Of a DNA stretch of 64,000 bases, positions 35,324-46,522 are shown piece by piece. How positions within the stretch are numbered: position 1 is the stretch's first letter; every line of letters begins with the position of its first letter. The notes beneath the pieces were generated by a model. The model was not told where the DNA came from. It did no database searches and saw only the letters and a program-made list of their open reading frames with translations. This DNA is from Theobroma cacao (Eukaryota; Streptophyta; Magnoliopsida; Malvales; Malvaceae): positions 21,083,511-21,147,510 of the forward strand of contig NC_030851.1 in the NCBI RefSeq assembly GCF_000208745.1, written 5' to 3'. The position numbers and the translations under genes are program-made.

Positions 35324-35690
35324 GGCATTTGATATTTCCATTAAGAGCCTTTTGCTCATCCTCTCCTTGTAATAGTCACACTGAATATTTTAGAATGAGG
35401 TTATTTGAATACTCTAGAATAAGGCTATTTAATATAAAAAATTTAATGCATAATGATAGCATATAGTAACTTGTTTTTAACCATCGAACTTTTATTGTTA
35501 ATTTTACTAACTCAAAGTTGTGTTCCCATTACTAGTGCTTTTGAGTCAATGGTTTTAACCCCATTCCACTAGAAATTGACTTCACAGCCTCTTTTGACAA
35601 AGCTTTGGTAAGTGGATCAACCAAATTCTTGCAAAATTTAATATAAACTATTGTTACAACGTCATTTGAGATAAATTTTCTTATGTATAA

Positions 35691-37200
35691 AAATAATCAC
35701 ATCATTTTATCACAATTTGTATAAAATTCCATATGTCTATTAAAACTATGCACCTACACTAACACGATATGACATGGCACTAACTTATTCATTTTCGTCA
35801 ATGGAGGAATAACATCATATGATATGACAGGCTCCCCTATTGAGTAAAAAATTCAATGTTTGATTTGACAAGGAGAACCATTAGACATTTTGATATGGTT
35901 TTTGATGTAATTAAGAAAATTTGTTAAATTGCATTATAACATTTCTATTATTATCTATATTAATATGGAATTGGTATAACCATTAATGTGATTGTAATTT
36001 CTATTATGTAGTGCTGGACATCACTAGCATGACTAAACATCCAAAATTACTACAATGAAATCACTTTTTGTAGTTGAAAATCACTTGTGCAATGTTGTGC
36101 AAAAAATTGACACAACTTATTTTGAATACCTTATACAAATCCAAATTTACTCTAATTTTTTGGACAACATGATATTCATCATTGAATACAAAACAATTTT
36201 TTATACATTTTGTATATCTTAATACATATATAAAACAATGATTTACAAGATAAAACTAAAATTACATATATGATATCCAACATTGCTATGATGTGTAATA
36301 TTGTTCACAATACTTATTATCAAATTATGATAAAATCAATCAAACATAGATATCCCCTAATTTATTTATTACGATGAAAAGAAGTGAAAACAAATAAATA
36401 ATTATAAAAAACAAAAGGAAAAAAAAAAGCAAAACAATGGTCAAGACTTGCACTTACTCCGAAAAGACGTTTTCGTCATTGCAGCATTTTCATCGTGGCA
36501 TTGTGAGAAGGCCAATAAGAAGCATCCAAGTTCAACGCATTTAGATGACATTTGATACTTTGCTGAGAATAACATTGTCGGTTTGGTATTCAGGAGAATA
36601 TGATGTTGCCAAAAAGCATAACACAATAAAAATAATATATTGTTTAAATATTAAAATATATAGAATAATTAAATATGTATTTTTATAATAATATCTATAA
36701 ATATTAAAAATTATAATTTTTATAATAATGTTTAAAATTATCACCCTAATAATAAAAAACATTATTTAAAAAAAATCTTTGCTTTTTAAATCTTTGCAAG
36801 TAACGCTCATTGCAAAATTTTTCTTAATTGAGAATTATGGAAAAAGAGAGGATTTTTCAGCTTGAGAAGGTTGTATTTGTCCAACCCGTTTTCTTGACTT
36901 TCCCTCTTTCATGGGAAGGTCACTTTCCCTCTTGCCCAAGATAGAATCATATTCCCTCTTGGGCGACAATGTCATTCCATTGAAAGAGTAACCTTCCCAT
37001 CAAAGTACCATCCCAAAGGTGGTAAGGGCATTACATCTAATTAAATTCTATACAAACTACTTAACTTCCGCAATGCCAAACAGGACCTTAGACATTAGAC
37101 ACAAAGGCCGTTGTCCCAGTTAGATGATCCACTCACAGCAAAATTGTTCCATGGAAGCCTTGTCAAAAGAGGGACGTGGTGTGATCAGCTACAACCGCAC
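35691..37200. other. AT-rich non-TE sequence
   Basis: No gene is recognised. At 36880-37010 a small block repeats CTTTCCCTCTTTCATGGGAAGGT / GTAACCTTCCCATCAAAG and CCCTCTTGCCC / CCCTCTTGGGC, partly as inverted repeats, and CAATGCCAAACAGGACCTT near 37070 resembles a MITE end. Two ~61-73 codon minus-strand ORFs at 36441-36762 look random. Confidence 0.35.
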
Positions 37201-37210
37201 AATTGAGCCA

Positions 37211-37513
37211 TCAGTTGTTCAGTAAACGAAACGATGATAGCAAACACTGCTGCAACTCTATTAGCTTAACATGACTGAAGGGGTTTGAAATCTTAGCTAC
37301 CCATTTGGTTGGAAAATTGAGGCCCGGATCGTTTGATTTGAACCAATCGTTTGGCAACCCCCACCTAAGGCGATTATCTTGTGCTAATTTCCAAATATAG
37401 CTAATGCTGGTATACCTAACCCCATTATCACCGTTAAATTCAACGACGGCACAAACCAACCGTTTGGCAACACTCACGTCAAGCGATAACCTTGAACTAA
37501 TTTCCTGCGGCAC
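37211..37513 (-). other. 100-codon open frame over a short duplicated unit, function unknown
   Basis: The minus-strand frame is open for 100 codons but matches no family I know. It overlaps a ~60 bp unit present twice in the same orientation (37330-37391 and 37437-37503): AACCRAYCGTTTGGCAAC..YCACST.A.GCGATWAYCTTG...TAATTTCC. Because the two units are read in different frames, the ORF is probably fortuitous. Confidence 0.25.
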
Positions 37514-39103
37514 GCCTCACGCCACATCATCACCATTTGTTTTACCCTCCGCGTTACGAAATAGGAAAAAGGAGTCCCTCGTTGACCATTTTTTTCAATC
37601 TTTTATCATAATAAATAATCAATCACATAAGTAAATAAATAACTACAACATTTTAATATATAAAATAAACTAATAAAAATAATTTATTAGCAAACAAATA
37701 CTCTTATAATTTCATATATTATAGAATTAATTATGCAAATTTAAAATTCCTCTTATAGTATACTAGAGTGGTACCCCGTTTCGTGGGTGTTGAATTTTTT
37801 TAAAAAAATTATTTTAAATCACATAGTATTATAAATACTAATAATAATAAATTAAAAAATAATTATTTTAACTGTCATTGTTTTTAAAATATTTTTTTCA
37901 TGCCTTACTAAGTAAAATTTTTTATTTAAATAAATTTTTAAAATATTTAATTTTTTATATTTTAATATATATTATTATTAATATAATCATATTTCGTTAA
38001 TTACATAATTCTAACAACAAAATCTAATCCATATTGAGTAAATATAATAATTTAAAAATAATTGTTGATAGCTTACCTAATTGATATAATAAAATTTTTA
38101 AAATAAAATAATTACTTTTTAAAAGTCCAATAAAATAATATTAATTACAGTTTGTCAAATTTTTTTAATTTTAATGATGAAATTTTCGTAATTATCTTCA
38201 ATTTTAATTAATATTTTTTTATTTTATGTCTTTATAATTATTTAAAATTAATCCACCTTGTGACAAGGATCATGCCTTATTGAAAATTAAAAATTTATTT
38301 CACTTCAAATTTAGATAAAATCCACAAATATTCACCCAAATCTTTTATTTTACAAAATACATATATATATATATATATATTCCCTAAAGGGTACCATAAT
38401 GCATGCAGTGAAAATCTGTGTGCAAGTGTTAAAAGAAGAGATCAACCTTTATTTTTTATACAACAAAAGACTACCAATCACTAACCAGACTCTTAAAAAA
38501 AAAAAAAAAAAACAGATAAATAATCCACATCGTGTTCCAGGCGAGTGACCAACACTCTCCAATCACCATATGTCGGCTAAATGAGGAAAAGTATGTAGTA
38601 GATTTTCAAGTGTGCAATAGATTTAAGGATTTGAAATATTTTATTTTCCGAGTTTTTCCCTTTAGCAAAAATTATAAATTAATTTTCAACAAGGACTGTA
38701 AGCTGAATTCAAGGGTCGACGATGACTGCTGTGAAATCATCTCCGGCCTATGAAACAACAAAGCTTTCTCAACCGAACTCTCAGAAAATTGATTCACTAA
38801 GAAAAAACCATAACGTATATCGGTATCCCCCACGCTAATCCACGGAAAGTTGACAAATATTCAGAGTAAGGATCAGAAAAAAAAGAACAAAAAATGGTAA
38901 CGCTCATGAAATTACATACAGATCTATGAAAATCGGTATCCACCAAGTAGATCCGTGGAAGATGACAAATATTCAAAGCAAAGAAGATACAGATCTATGT
39001 AACAAAAATACCCACAACAAAGAAGAGTAAGATTTACCGATTTATCTCACCAAGTGAGTGCTATCAGACCACGATCAAACAAAGGATGTTAAAAAAAGTA
39101 AGA
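37514..39103. other. AT-rich sequence upstream of the second hairpin pair
   Basis: 37640-38350 is very AT-rich and 38362-38382 is an (AT)n run. 38815-39000 holds a two-copy repeat (GGTATCC.CCA...GATCC.TGGAA.TGACAAATATTCA) in tandem. No coding gene is recognised; the promoter for the hairpin transcript may lie here. Confidence 0.35.
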
Positions 39104-39250
39104 AAATGGAGAGGAAGAACTGGAAATCAGTGGAATGGGGGGAGTTGGAAAGATTTTCTTCATCCCTTGTTTTATTTTATTTCAAAGAGACAATACTAAT
39201 CTTTCCACCCACCCCACTTCCAAAAACTTCCAGTAACTCTCTCTCCCTTT
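39104..39250 (+). ncRNA. MIR482/2118-like precursor hairpin 3
   Basis: The 5p arm is 39132-39153 (GGAATGGGGGG...GGAAAGA) and the 3p candidate 39200-39221, 22 bases, beginning TCTTTCCACCC and ending CCACTTCC. This fits the miR482 pattern TCTTTCC.A..CC.CCCA..CC. Pairing continues outside the arms (CTGGAAATCAGT / AAAAACTTCCAG and GGAGAGGAAG / CTCTCTCTCCC), giving a stem of about 50 pairs with a ~45 base loop. A 22-base length is the size class associated with secondary siRNA triggering in this family. Expression is not shown. Confidence 0.82.
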
Positions 39251-39328
39251 CCCTCTTCAGTACTGTTTAACGTATAACATAAGCTGCGATCTTGTTAAAG
39301 TTTTTTTCTTTTCCAGTGAGAGTAAAGT

Positions 39329-39464
39329 GGGGAGAAAGAGGAACTAAAGGAAATCATAGGCATGGGCGGACTCGGCAAGAAAAATTAACACCTCGGATGA
39401 AGCATCCTTTGCTTGCCGAATCCACCACAGCCAAAGACTTCCTCAGATTTCCTCTCTTTCCCCC
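39329..39464 (+). ncRNA. MIR482/2118-like precursor hairpin 4
   Basis: The 5p arm is 39359-39380 (GGCATGGGCGG...CGGCAAGA) and the 3p candidate 39411-39432 (GCTTGCCGAATCCACCAC...CC). TCGGCAAG / CTTGCCGA pair perfectly and the middle has mismatches near the GCATGGG end, typical of this family. The outer stem is long: GGGGAGAAAGAGGAA against CCTCTCTTTCCCCC. It starts 227 bases after hairpin 3 on the same strand, the same spacing style as hairpins 1 and 2. Confidence 0.8.
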
Positions 39465-40081
39465 TTCTCTCTTTTCTCAATGTTCTGTAGAGGCATTACC
39501 ACCGTAAGTTATCTTTAAAAAGCAGGTGCTAACAAAAGGGACAAATCAATCCAAAAACAAAAAAAAGGCCAATGGTGACGAATGCCCTAGTGGCAATTTC
39601 GTATATAAGGTAAATTCTTTGGTGTCGGTAGATCAAATAATTTCCTAGATGTTCGTGTGTGGAGCGTGTTTTGTAAAAACATAAAATATGTTAAATAGGA
39701 TTATCATAAAATTAATTACACATACAAAACGGATTAACATGTTCAACATGATTGACTTATTTAAATTCTTTCATAATAAAATAACTTATTGACATAAAAA
39801 TATTTTTTATTAATATTTTAATTTTAACATATATATATAATATAACTTCATTATTCAAATTTAAAACTCATGATAATAAAACATTTATAACAAAAAATAA
39901 TATTCGTCAAGCATGTTAAAAATCTCCAAATAAGCCCATCAACATTAATATAAGCATAATAAAATCCAACATCAATATCTATAACTATATATTAAATTTA
40001 TCCCTAAATGGGGCAATTGTTTGACATGTAGCAGTCCTAATTACTTGACACATTGCTTCATCTATTTTGTTTAATTTTGAC
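39465..40081. other. AT-rich sequence after the second hairpin pair
   Basis: No gene, RNA or element is recognised. Confidence 0.4.
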
Positions 40082-40600
40082 AAAATGCTCAAATAAGTTC
40101 CTAAATTGTTTTAAAAAAATTTAAACAAGCTCTTATTATTTATTACATTCAATAAGTCTATATATTTTTATTTTAGATTAAATAAACTCTTATGACTAAT
40201 AATTGATTAATTCTCATTAGTCAAAATATCACTTGTCATTTTATATCCACAAGACGCTAACACAGTGTTATTGTGAATAGTGAAAAAAGCTATATAGTTA
40301 TTTTATCATGCCAAATTAGCATGTTTTGCCATAGTCAATTATTATATGTTAATATGTCACATTATTATCAATTATGATATGTTAACATATTACATCAGCA
40401 CCATGTGGTATAAAATGACAAATGATATTTTAATTAAGTTAATCTTTAGTTATAAAGATTTATTTGATTGAAAATAAAAGTATAAGGCTTATTTGACTCA
40501 AAATAAAAATATAAGAGCTTGATTGAATGTAATAAAAGTATAAAAGCTTATTTGAATTTTTTTGAATAATTTAAGGGCTTTTTTTGGATATTATGCTTTT
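40082..40600. mobile_element. Foldback MITE with long terminal inverted repeats
   Basis: The left arm (about 40082-40255) and the reverse complement of the right arm (about 40405-40600) match over more than 150 bases with scattered changes. Paired blocks include CTCTTAT..TTTATTACATTCAAT near 40130, TATTTTTATTTT near 40165, and AAATATCACTTGTCATTTTA near 40224 against its complement near 40415. The whole unit could fold into one hairpin. No transposase is present. Boundaries are approximate and the target duplication is not determined. Confidence 0.65.
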
Positions 40601-41645
40601 AATTTTTGGGACCTAGCTAGTGTTTTGGAGAAAGTTGAGGTCATTTTTGGAATTAGACCTAGTTAGGGTGTTTCATGGTTTTCATTTAATTCAAAAGGTA
40701 TTTCTGTCTTTCTCGTTGAGCATATCTGCTATCATAGCATTTGTGTTATTTTTTCATTTGTTGAGGGTATTTTTTACTATTCATCTTGACTTCTTACATC
40801 GTGCTAAAGATAATTTTGGCTTCCTATAATAAGATGAGGGCATTTTTGTCTTTTTATATTGTTAAATATAGAGATTTTTTTTTGTATTTTGTAAACATTA
40901 GGGGGCATTTTTGTTTGTTGCTATTAATGTTGTCTTCCTCTTGAGGGTATTTTCAAGTTTCTAATATATCATCATTTTATTTTCGTCTTTTCAATCCTCC
41001 TATCTTTTGAGAAATTTCTTCTTTCTTTCTTTCACTTTGGTCTCTTCATTCTCTCTTTTCTTGCTTCCTTCTCTTGTTTTGTTTCTTCATCTATTGATTG
41101 TTCTTCTATTATTTGTTATTAGGAATTTGAGTATATGGTGTCCTGAAAAACAAGTATACTTTCATATTCAATTTCATTTATTTTATTTGTAGTGAAAGTA
41201 TATTTTAATAATAAAACGAAGAGTTTATTTTATGTAAGCATTTATTATCTAGTTATAAAAGTGCCAAGATTATAATGAGGAATTAAATTACATTGGTATG
41301 AAGAGGCATACATAAGAGACATGTATTTTAATAGAATCTAAACTTGTTTACAATTAAATAATAAAGCTGGTTACTTTATTATATTAAGATTGTAGTGTCC
41401 AAATTACTTATAACAAAAAAATATAATTCACTTCAAGGGAATAATGAGTCTCAAAGCATTGGAGTAGTTGATTTTGAGTAATGACATTATAAAGTGAAAT
41501 AGAATCACATAAGACTTAAATTTAAGTTAGGTCGTTTCCTTAAATTTTAATCTCACACTTATGCATTTGCTTATGGTAAAACTGTAATTTTGATGGTTAA
41601 TGGACTCATGCTTTATCTCCTTTTATTATAGACATTCCATGGGCA
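40601..41645. other. T-rich sequence with repeated GAGGGYATTTTTGTCTTT
   Basis: Variants of GAGGG(T/C)ATTTTTGTCTTT recur at about 40696, 40764, 40837, 40900 and 40943, giving a diverged repeat with ~45-75 base spacing. 41000-41100 is pyrimidine-rich. ORFs in this region are Phe/Leu-rich products of the T-rich DNA. No gene is recognised. Confidence 0.4.
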
Positions 41646-43730
41646 CTATAACATCCCACCCTTGGGATGTTAATCTAATGAAAATAATTTTGCTAATTAA
41701 GGTGAATTATGAGTGTTGGTATGTAATAAGATATATGTGAAATTGAAAGTGGTGATATGGAAAGTAAATTAATATTTTAATAATATATAATAATACAAAT
41801 AATATTAATTCTTATGTTAAGTACGAAAAGATGGCATAATGTCGAAAGACGATTTTAAGGAGTTAGGTTTGATCAAAGTGGGGTAGACTAAGAAGAATTT
41901 TAAGGAACGGAGTATTGTTGGGAGTCCACATGTTGTTATTAATTAAAGTATAAAAGTAAATATATATTTAAATATTATGGATATAATTTTGTGGAATGAG
42001 AATTTGATACTTTATTCGTATATGAGTTAAGGATGAATAATATAAGGAAATTTAAGTTAAAGAAATATTTGAAGGATTTAATTGCAAGGAAATAACAAGT
42101 AGAGAGATGAAATTTGGATTAATTGAAGTAGGAGAGCCTTTGTACAAATAAACCATTTCCAAGGTTAAATAAATATATTAAAAAGAAAACTTGAAATTTT
42201 ACATGTGCTATTGGACTAAAGCATGAAACCATGGGTTAATGCCCATTAGAAACTTATTTAAACCAACAAATATGGGTTAGTGGGGGACATATGGGTCCCC
42301 CACCATGTGATGGGATTTAACATTCAAAGAAATTTGCAGAATGGAGGCATAGGAATTGACTAATACACAAAGCTTGAGACTTGGGTAGTTTCGCCTGCCT
42401 TGAAGGTGCATTGCATGGCTTTCCTTTCATTTTCTTGCCAACTCGAGAGCCTTCATATCCTTTTCTTCAAGGCTTTTGCCACTAACATTTTCAGAGGAAA
42501 ACCTGAGAGCAGTTCTTTAAAGCCGATATCAAGGAGAGATTAAAGATGGAGGTAGGAAGAACTAGGAAAACCCTTGACATTTTTGAAACCTAAGGCCTCC
42601 ATTGAACGGGAGCAAGTGAAGAATGGTAAAGCTAGGCAAGCCCCAAGCCATGGCTGTAATTATATTTTGAAGAAATTCAAGCTTGAAGCTGGAATTTTTG
42701 TAAGTTTTAGAGTTTTGTTAGAGCAATGCATAAATTGTTCTCTGAACGAGATTAATCCATATCAAGGTAAGACAATTAGTATTTTATTTCTTAAATTGAT
42801 TACTTAGTTACTTATGGATTGAAGATGATGATTGTGTGGTTGAACTTACAATTTTAATATACATGTATAATGTTGTTAAGGTGTCTCAAGGAGGTGTGGA
42901 AATTTTTCTGAAAATTTGTGAAACCGAGGCATAGAACTGAATAATTATTGAGTTGATATATATAATTTTGAAGTTTGATTAGTAGCTTACTGTTGGACAA
43001 AATGTACAAGTTGAGTAGCATTAGAAATGTGCCAAGCTAATGTGGAATGTGAACATTTTGAGGGACTGTTGAAATGATGTTCCTATTGCTAAGAAAGGTT
43101 GTTGGACAAATGGTAATTAGCATAAGCCGAGGCTAAGGGATTCCTTAAAGGTTTGGATGATCGTATTTTGAAAGTGCAACCGTCCTTGGTTGAATCAAGC
43201 TTAAGTTAAGGAAGATTGCTTAGTGATATTGGTGAGAAATCCCACCATTCAAGGTAAGTGGGCGCTAAATTTCAAAACTATATTCCTATAATATATTATA
43301 TATGTTACATTTGATAGTTGACGAAATTATGGATAGCATAAGTTGGTAGAAAGCCCTAGGTTATTTGTGATTGTGACAAGGATTTTAAATCTGTTTTTTT
43401 TTATATTACACATAAGTATATATTTACATGTTTTTAATTATGGGGAAACAAACCTTTGACTAGCTTTTCATTTTGAAATTATGCCTTGCAAAATTGTGTG
43501 ATGTTTAGGCCAATGTCCATTACTTGATTCATGGGATTTGATGATAAATTATCGATTTCACTTAGCATGCCGATTTGATGGATATGTCATGCTTTGAAAT
43601 AAATTATGCACAACATTCGATTTATGATTATATTGTTTTTGATCTATCATGTTTTGCAAATGCATTTAAATTGCAATGATTTTCATTTTAATGTGATTTA
43701 GATACTCGGGGGGGGGGGGGGAAACCTATT
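41646..43730 (+). mobile_element. Probable gypsy LTR O, interrupted by LTR A
   Basis: It starts TATAACATCCCACCC, a common style of gypsy LTR start. It carries leader-like signals (AAGGTAAGAC near 42764 and TTCAAGGTAAGTGG near 43249) and ends at LTR A. Sequence on the far side of A (46293-46520) would be its continuation. Start and family are inferred; no second copy in the window aligns fully. Confidence 0.4.
43708..43721 (+). repeat. G homopolymer (14 G)
   Basis: An uninterrupted G run lies 10 bases before LTR A. It is a likely site of length errors. Confidence 0.9.
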
Positions 43731-44120
43731 TGTGAGACCTTGACCTTTATAGACTCGTAGATAGAAGTACACGCGATATCCCTGATCAGGGGTAAATTCG
43801 TCATTTCCTTAGTAAGCTCCTAAAAGTAAGTTTTAAACAATATTATGGTATAAATAGGCCTAAGACATAAATGGATGATTAAATAAGGGTAAAATGACAA
43901 AAGAAATCAAAATGGTGATGATTTTCACGGTAGGGGCAAAATGGTCATTTTTCACCTTAGATCAAAATTTTTAAGTTTTCATGAACCTGAGCATTTCTAG
44001 ACCAGTGTGGACCTTGTCCCAGTATCAAAAGAGTAAAAGATTTCATAAAAGATTGAAGGAGAATAAGCTAATTTGTGGAGGGGCATTTAGGTAATTTAAG
44101 TGGAGTGGATAAGCATGGGC

Positions 44121-44129
44121 TATAAATAT
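44121..44129 (+). promoter_or_regulatory. TATA box of LTR A
   Basis: TATAAATAT is followed by a CAG-rich, TCTTC-rich leader start. Equivalent boxes are found in LTRs B, C and D. Confidence 0.65.
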
Positions 44130-44939
44130 CTCTTCCTTTCAGCAGCTTCTACATTCTCTAGCAGCTTTTTTCCTTCTTCTTCTTCCATCTCACGTTGCTT
44201 CCATCCTCCATGGAAGCTTGGTATGAAACTTTCATAACTTTCTCTCTCTAGCTCTAATTTTCATATCTTTGTGCCCTTTTGACTAGAACCCTTGTGCTTT
44301 TTCACTTTCTCACTTTAAAACCCTTGAAAAATCTTGTTTCCATACTCTCTCTCACTAGTTAGGTGTTTTAGAGAGAGAAAGAGGAAGCTTTACAATAGTT
44401 TGGAGAATTGTTGGAAAGAATTTCAAAGCTACAAAGCTATTAAGGTGAGTAGTAAATTAGAGTTGAAATTTTAGTGTTGAGAATGACTAGAGATTTGACT
44501 TGTGAATACTTTGTAGTTGAGATTGTTAATTCACTTTGAAGTGATAGGATAGTGAAAATGGATAGCCATTTAATGGCAAATGGAAGCTAGCTAAGAAAAA
44601 GCTTTTAGAATTCATAAATATGTGGCTTGACTTAATGGTGATGCTAATGTGATAATAGGTTTCAACGAAGCCCCATCGCCCCATTTGGACAATTAGAGAA
44701 GTTAGAGTTGACTAAAGGATTTAACAAATACCAGTGAGTGAACTTGCATTTCAAAATAGTTTTGGGAATGTAAATGACTTATTTAATCTTTCTTAAAACA
44801 CAGATGCCTTGGGAACAAGCTTTTGATAAATTGTCTCTATGTGTGACATGTGGCTGTTATGGATTGTTGTATTACTACATTATATTGATACATATATATA
44901 TATATATATATATATAAATAATGTTGTGTAATGATATTA

Positions 44940-45065
44940 ACCCGACTATGTGCGAGTAGGAGTGTGCATAAGCTGATGCTGACCCTCCTATGTGCGAGTG
45001 GGAGTGCGCATAAGCCGATGCTGACCCGACTATGTGTAAGTGGGAGTGCACATAAGCCGATGCAT
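44940..45065 (+). repeat. ~46 bp minisatellite in LTR A
   Basis: Three units of CTATGTGCGAGTGGGAGTGCGCATAAGC-type sequence, each followed by CGATGCTGACCC. Each unit contains the inverted ends TGTGC / GCACA or GCGCA. Confidence 0.8.
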
Positions 45066-45101
45066 ATGAGCTGATGATGATGGGAGGGTGTGTATGATGA
45101 T

Positions 45102-45138
<37 letters not shown>

Positions 45139-45139
45139 N
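45139..45139. other. Single N inside an (AT)n run
   Basis: It follows an AT microsatellite starting near 45105 and probably marks an unresolved contig join. Confidence 0.8.
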
Positions 45140-45279
45140 TATATGGTATATGGTTGTAATGAAATGCATATGAATTTGGCATGTTGAACTTTGGAAACCT
45201 TTATGTGTTTTATGTTGATTTTGTCATTTCAGTAGGATGGCTTTTTCTTGAAAGGAAGGAAAATTTTTTGTCATTGCTC

Positions 45280-45460
45280 TGTTTCTCGCTGCAGTGAGAA
45301 TGAATCTTGCTGCAGCGAGAAACTCTCGGGTTGAAAGGGTAAGGCTAGCCGAAAATCTCACTGCAGCGAGAATGTTACTGTAGCTTCTTGCTGCAACGAG
45401 AAACTTTCTGTTTTGAGACAAAAAATTTCGCTGCAGCGAAAAACTTTCTATTTTGCTCCT
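45280..45460 (+). repeat. CTCGCTGCAGCGAG palindrome array in LTR A
   Basis: About eight motifs such as TCTCGCTGCAGTGAGA, CTTGCTGCAGCGAGAAAC, CTCACTGCAGCGAGA, CTTGCTGCAACGAGAAAC and TTTCGCTGCAGCGAAAAAC are spaced 25-45 bases apart. The consensus CTCGCTGCAGCGAG is a perfect 14-base palindrome around a PstI site. Confidence 0.85.
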
Positions 45461-46292
45461 CATTTGGTTCGATTGCTGCCCTATTTTCCATTTCTTTGGT
45501 ACCATAGTTGAGCATGGACTTCCAACATTAAGGAATAAATGAATTAAGTTTAAAATGAGGAGGTTTGGTGAGAAACCCTCAGCCAGTTAAGAAACCCTCG
45601 GTTAGTTGATAATTTAAATCAAGTGTCGTTGCAGTAAAAATTCATTCTCGCTGTAACTAGCAAGGACCCGTTATTTATTTGACCTGATTCGCATGAATGC
45701 TATTAAAGTTTTCACTCTCCAAATCCTTTGTTGAGCATGGACCCTTTTCATAAAATGATTTACTCATGTGGGTTTACATAAGGGACTTTAATAAGAGCTA
45801 AAACAAATTGCATTGTTTTGAAAAATGAATGCATCATGATTTCATTAAACATTCCTTATGGTATGCTTGTTCCCTTCTTGTTCACTCATTGGGTTTATAC
45901 TCACCGTTTTCAACTTTATGTTTTCAGATCATGAGGCAGCTGGTAACTAGGTCGAAGTGTCTTCGTATATTCGACCCTTGGTTGGTGTCTTGGCATTCAA
46001 TAGCTGTACATTCGTCCGAGTCTCTCTGTTGGAAGTCGAGTACTCTTTTGTTGTGTATAGACAAACCGATGTAAATTATTAAATTATGTTTAGATAATAT
46101 ATGTACTCTTTGATTAGTATGCCACTATGAGATGGCAATGTTTAGTATTATTTTGATTCAAAGTTATAAAATGTGACTTAACAACTTTTAATGGAATGGT
46201 GAAAAGGTTATATTAATAGGCTTGTTTGGGCTTAGTGGACTACATCCATTGAGCCCATGTGGCGGTCATGGCCCGAAATTTGGGTCGTGACA

Positions 46293-46522
46293 CTAATACC
46301 ACACTAGGTTAAGTGTGATCTTTGTGCACAAAGTAGTGATTGTTGATTATCGATATTTGATTGTAAAGGGAGACTTGAAGCCTCGATTCATATTAGGTGG
46401 CGTGGGCAGTTTCCACGAGTAAGTAAAAGGGGGACCTGAAGCCCCGATTCGTATTTGGTGGCATAGGTAATTCCCATGAGGTAAAGGGGGACTTGAAGCC
46501 TCGATTTATATTTGGTAGTGTT
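46293..46522 (+). repeat. Continuation of LTR O with a ~59 bp tandem repeat
   Basis: Units at 46363-46422, 46423-46480 and 46481-46520 share GTAAAGGGGGACTTGAAGCC and TCGATT.ATATTTGGTGG...TTCCCA. The assignment to LTR O is positional. Confidence 0.5.

Larger units (their letters stand above)
32968..35690 (-). mobile_element. Copia element M, 3' fragment split by a copia solo LTR
   Basis: It is a paralogue of 26849-27710. The order (LTR part, purine tract near 33137, non-coding, RNase H end) is the same. It is interrupted at 33471 by a solo LTR and resumes at 35324. The RNase H end (IRKFISNDVVTIVYIKFCKN ... DPLTKAL) is readable at about 35540-35685 and then truncated. Confidence 0.82.
43731..46292 (+). 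mobile_element. Solo LTR A (gypsy family 2)
   Basis: It starts TGTGAGACCTTGACC and ends GGGTCGTGACA, flanked by CTATT (43726-43730) and CTAAT (46293-46297), a probable mutated target duplication. There is no internal region, primer site or polypurine tract. It is homologous to B (inverted), C and D. Order: GGCAAAATGGTCATTT palindrome (43934), TATA (44121), splice-like signals, minisatellite (44940), microsatellite, CTCGCTGCAGCGAG array (45280-45460), conserved AAGCCC..TGGGC end. Confidence 0.82.

Noticed and set aside
45224..45505. 93-codon ORF with repeated SLQR/AAARF text; similar ORFs at 51645-51915 and 59014-59220
   Set aside because: The repeated peptide is the translation of the CTCGCTGCAGCGAG array, in different frames and strands; not protein-level conservation.
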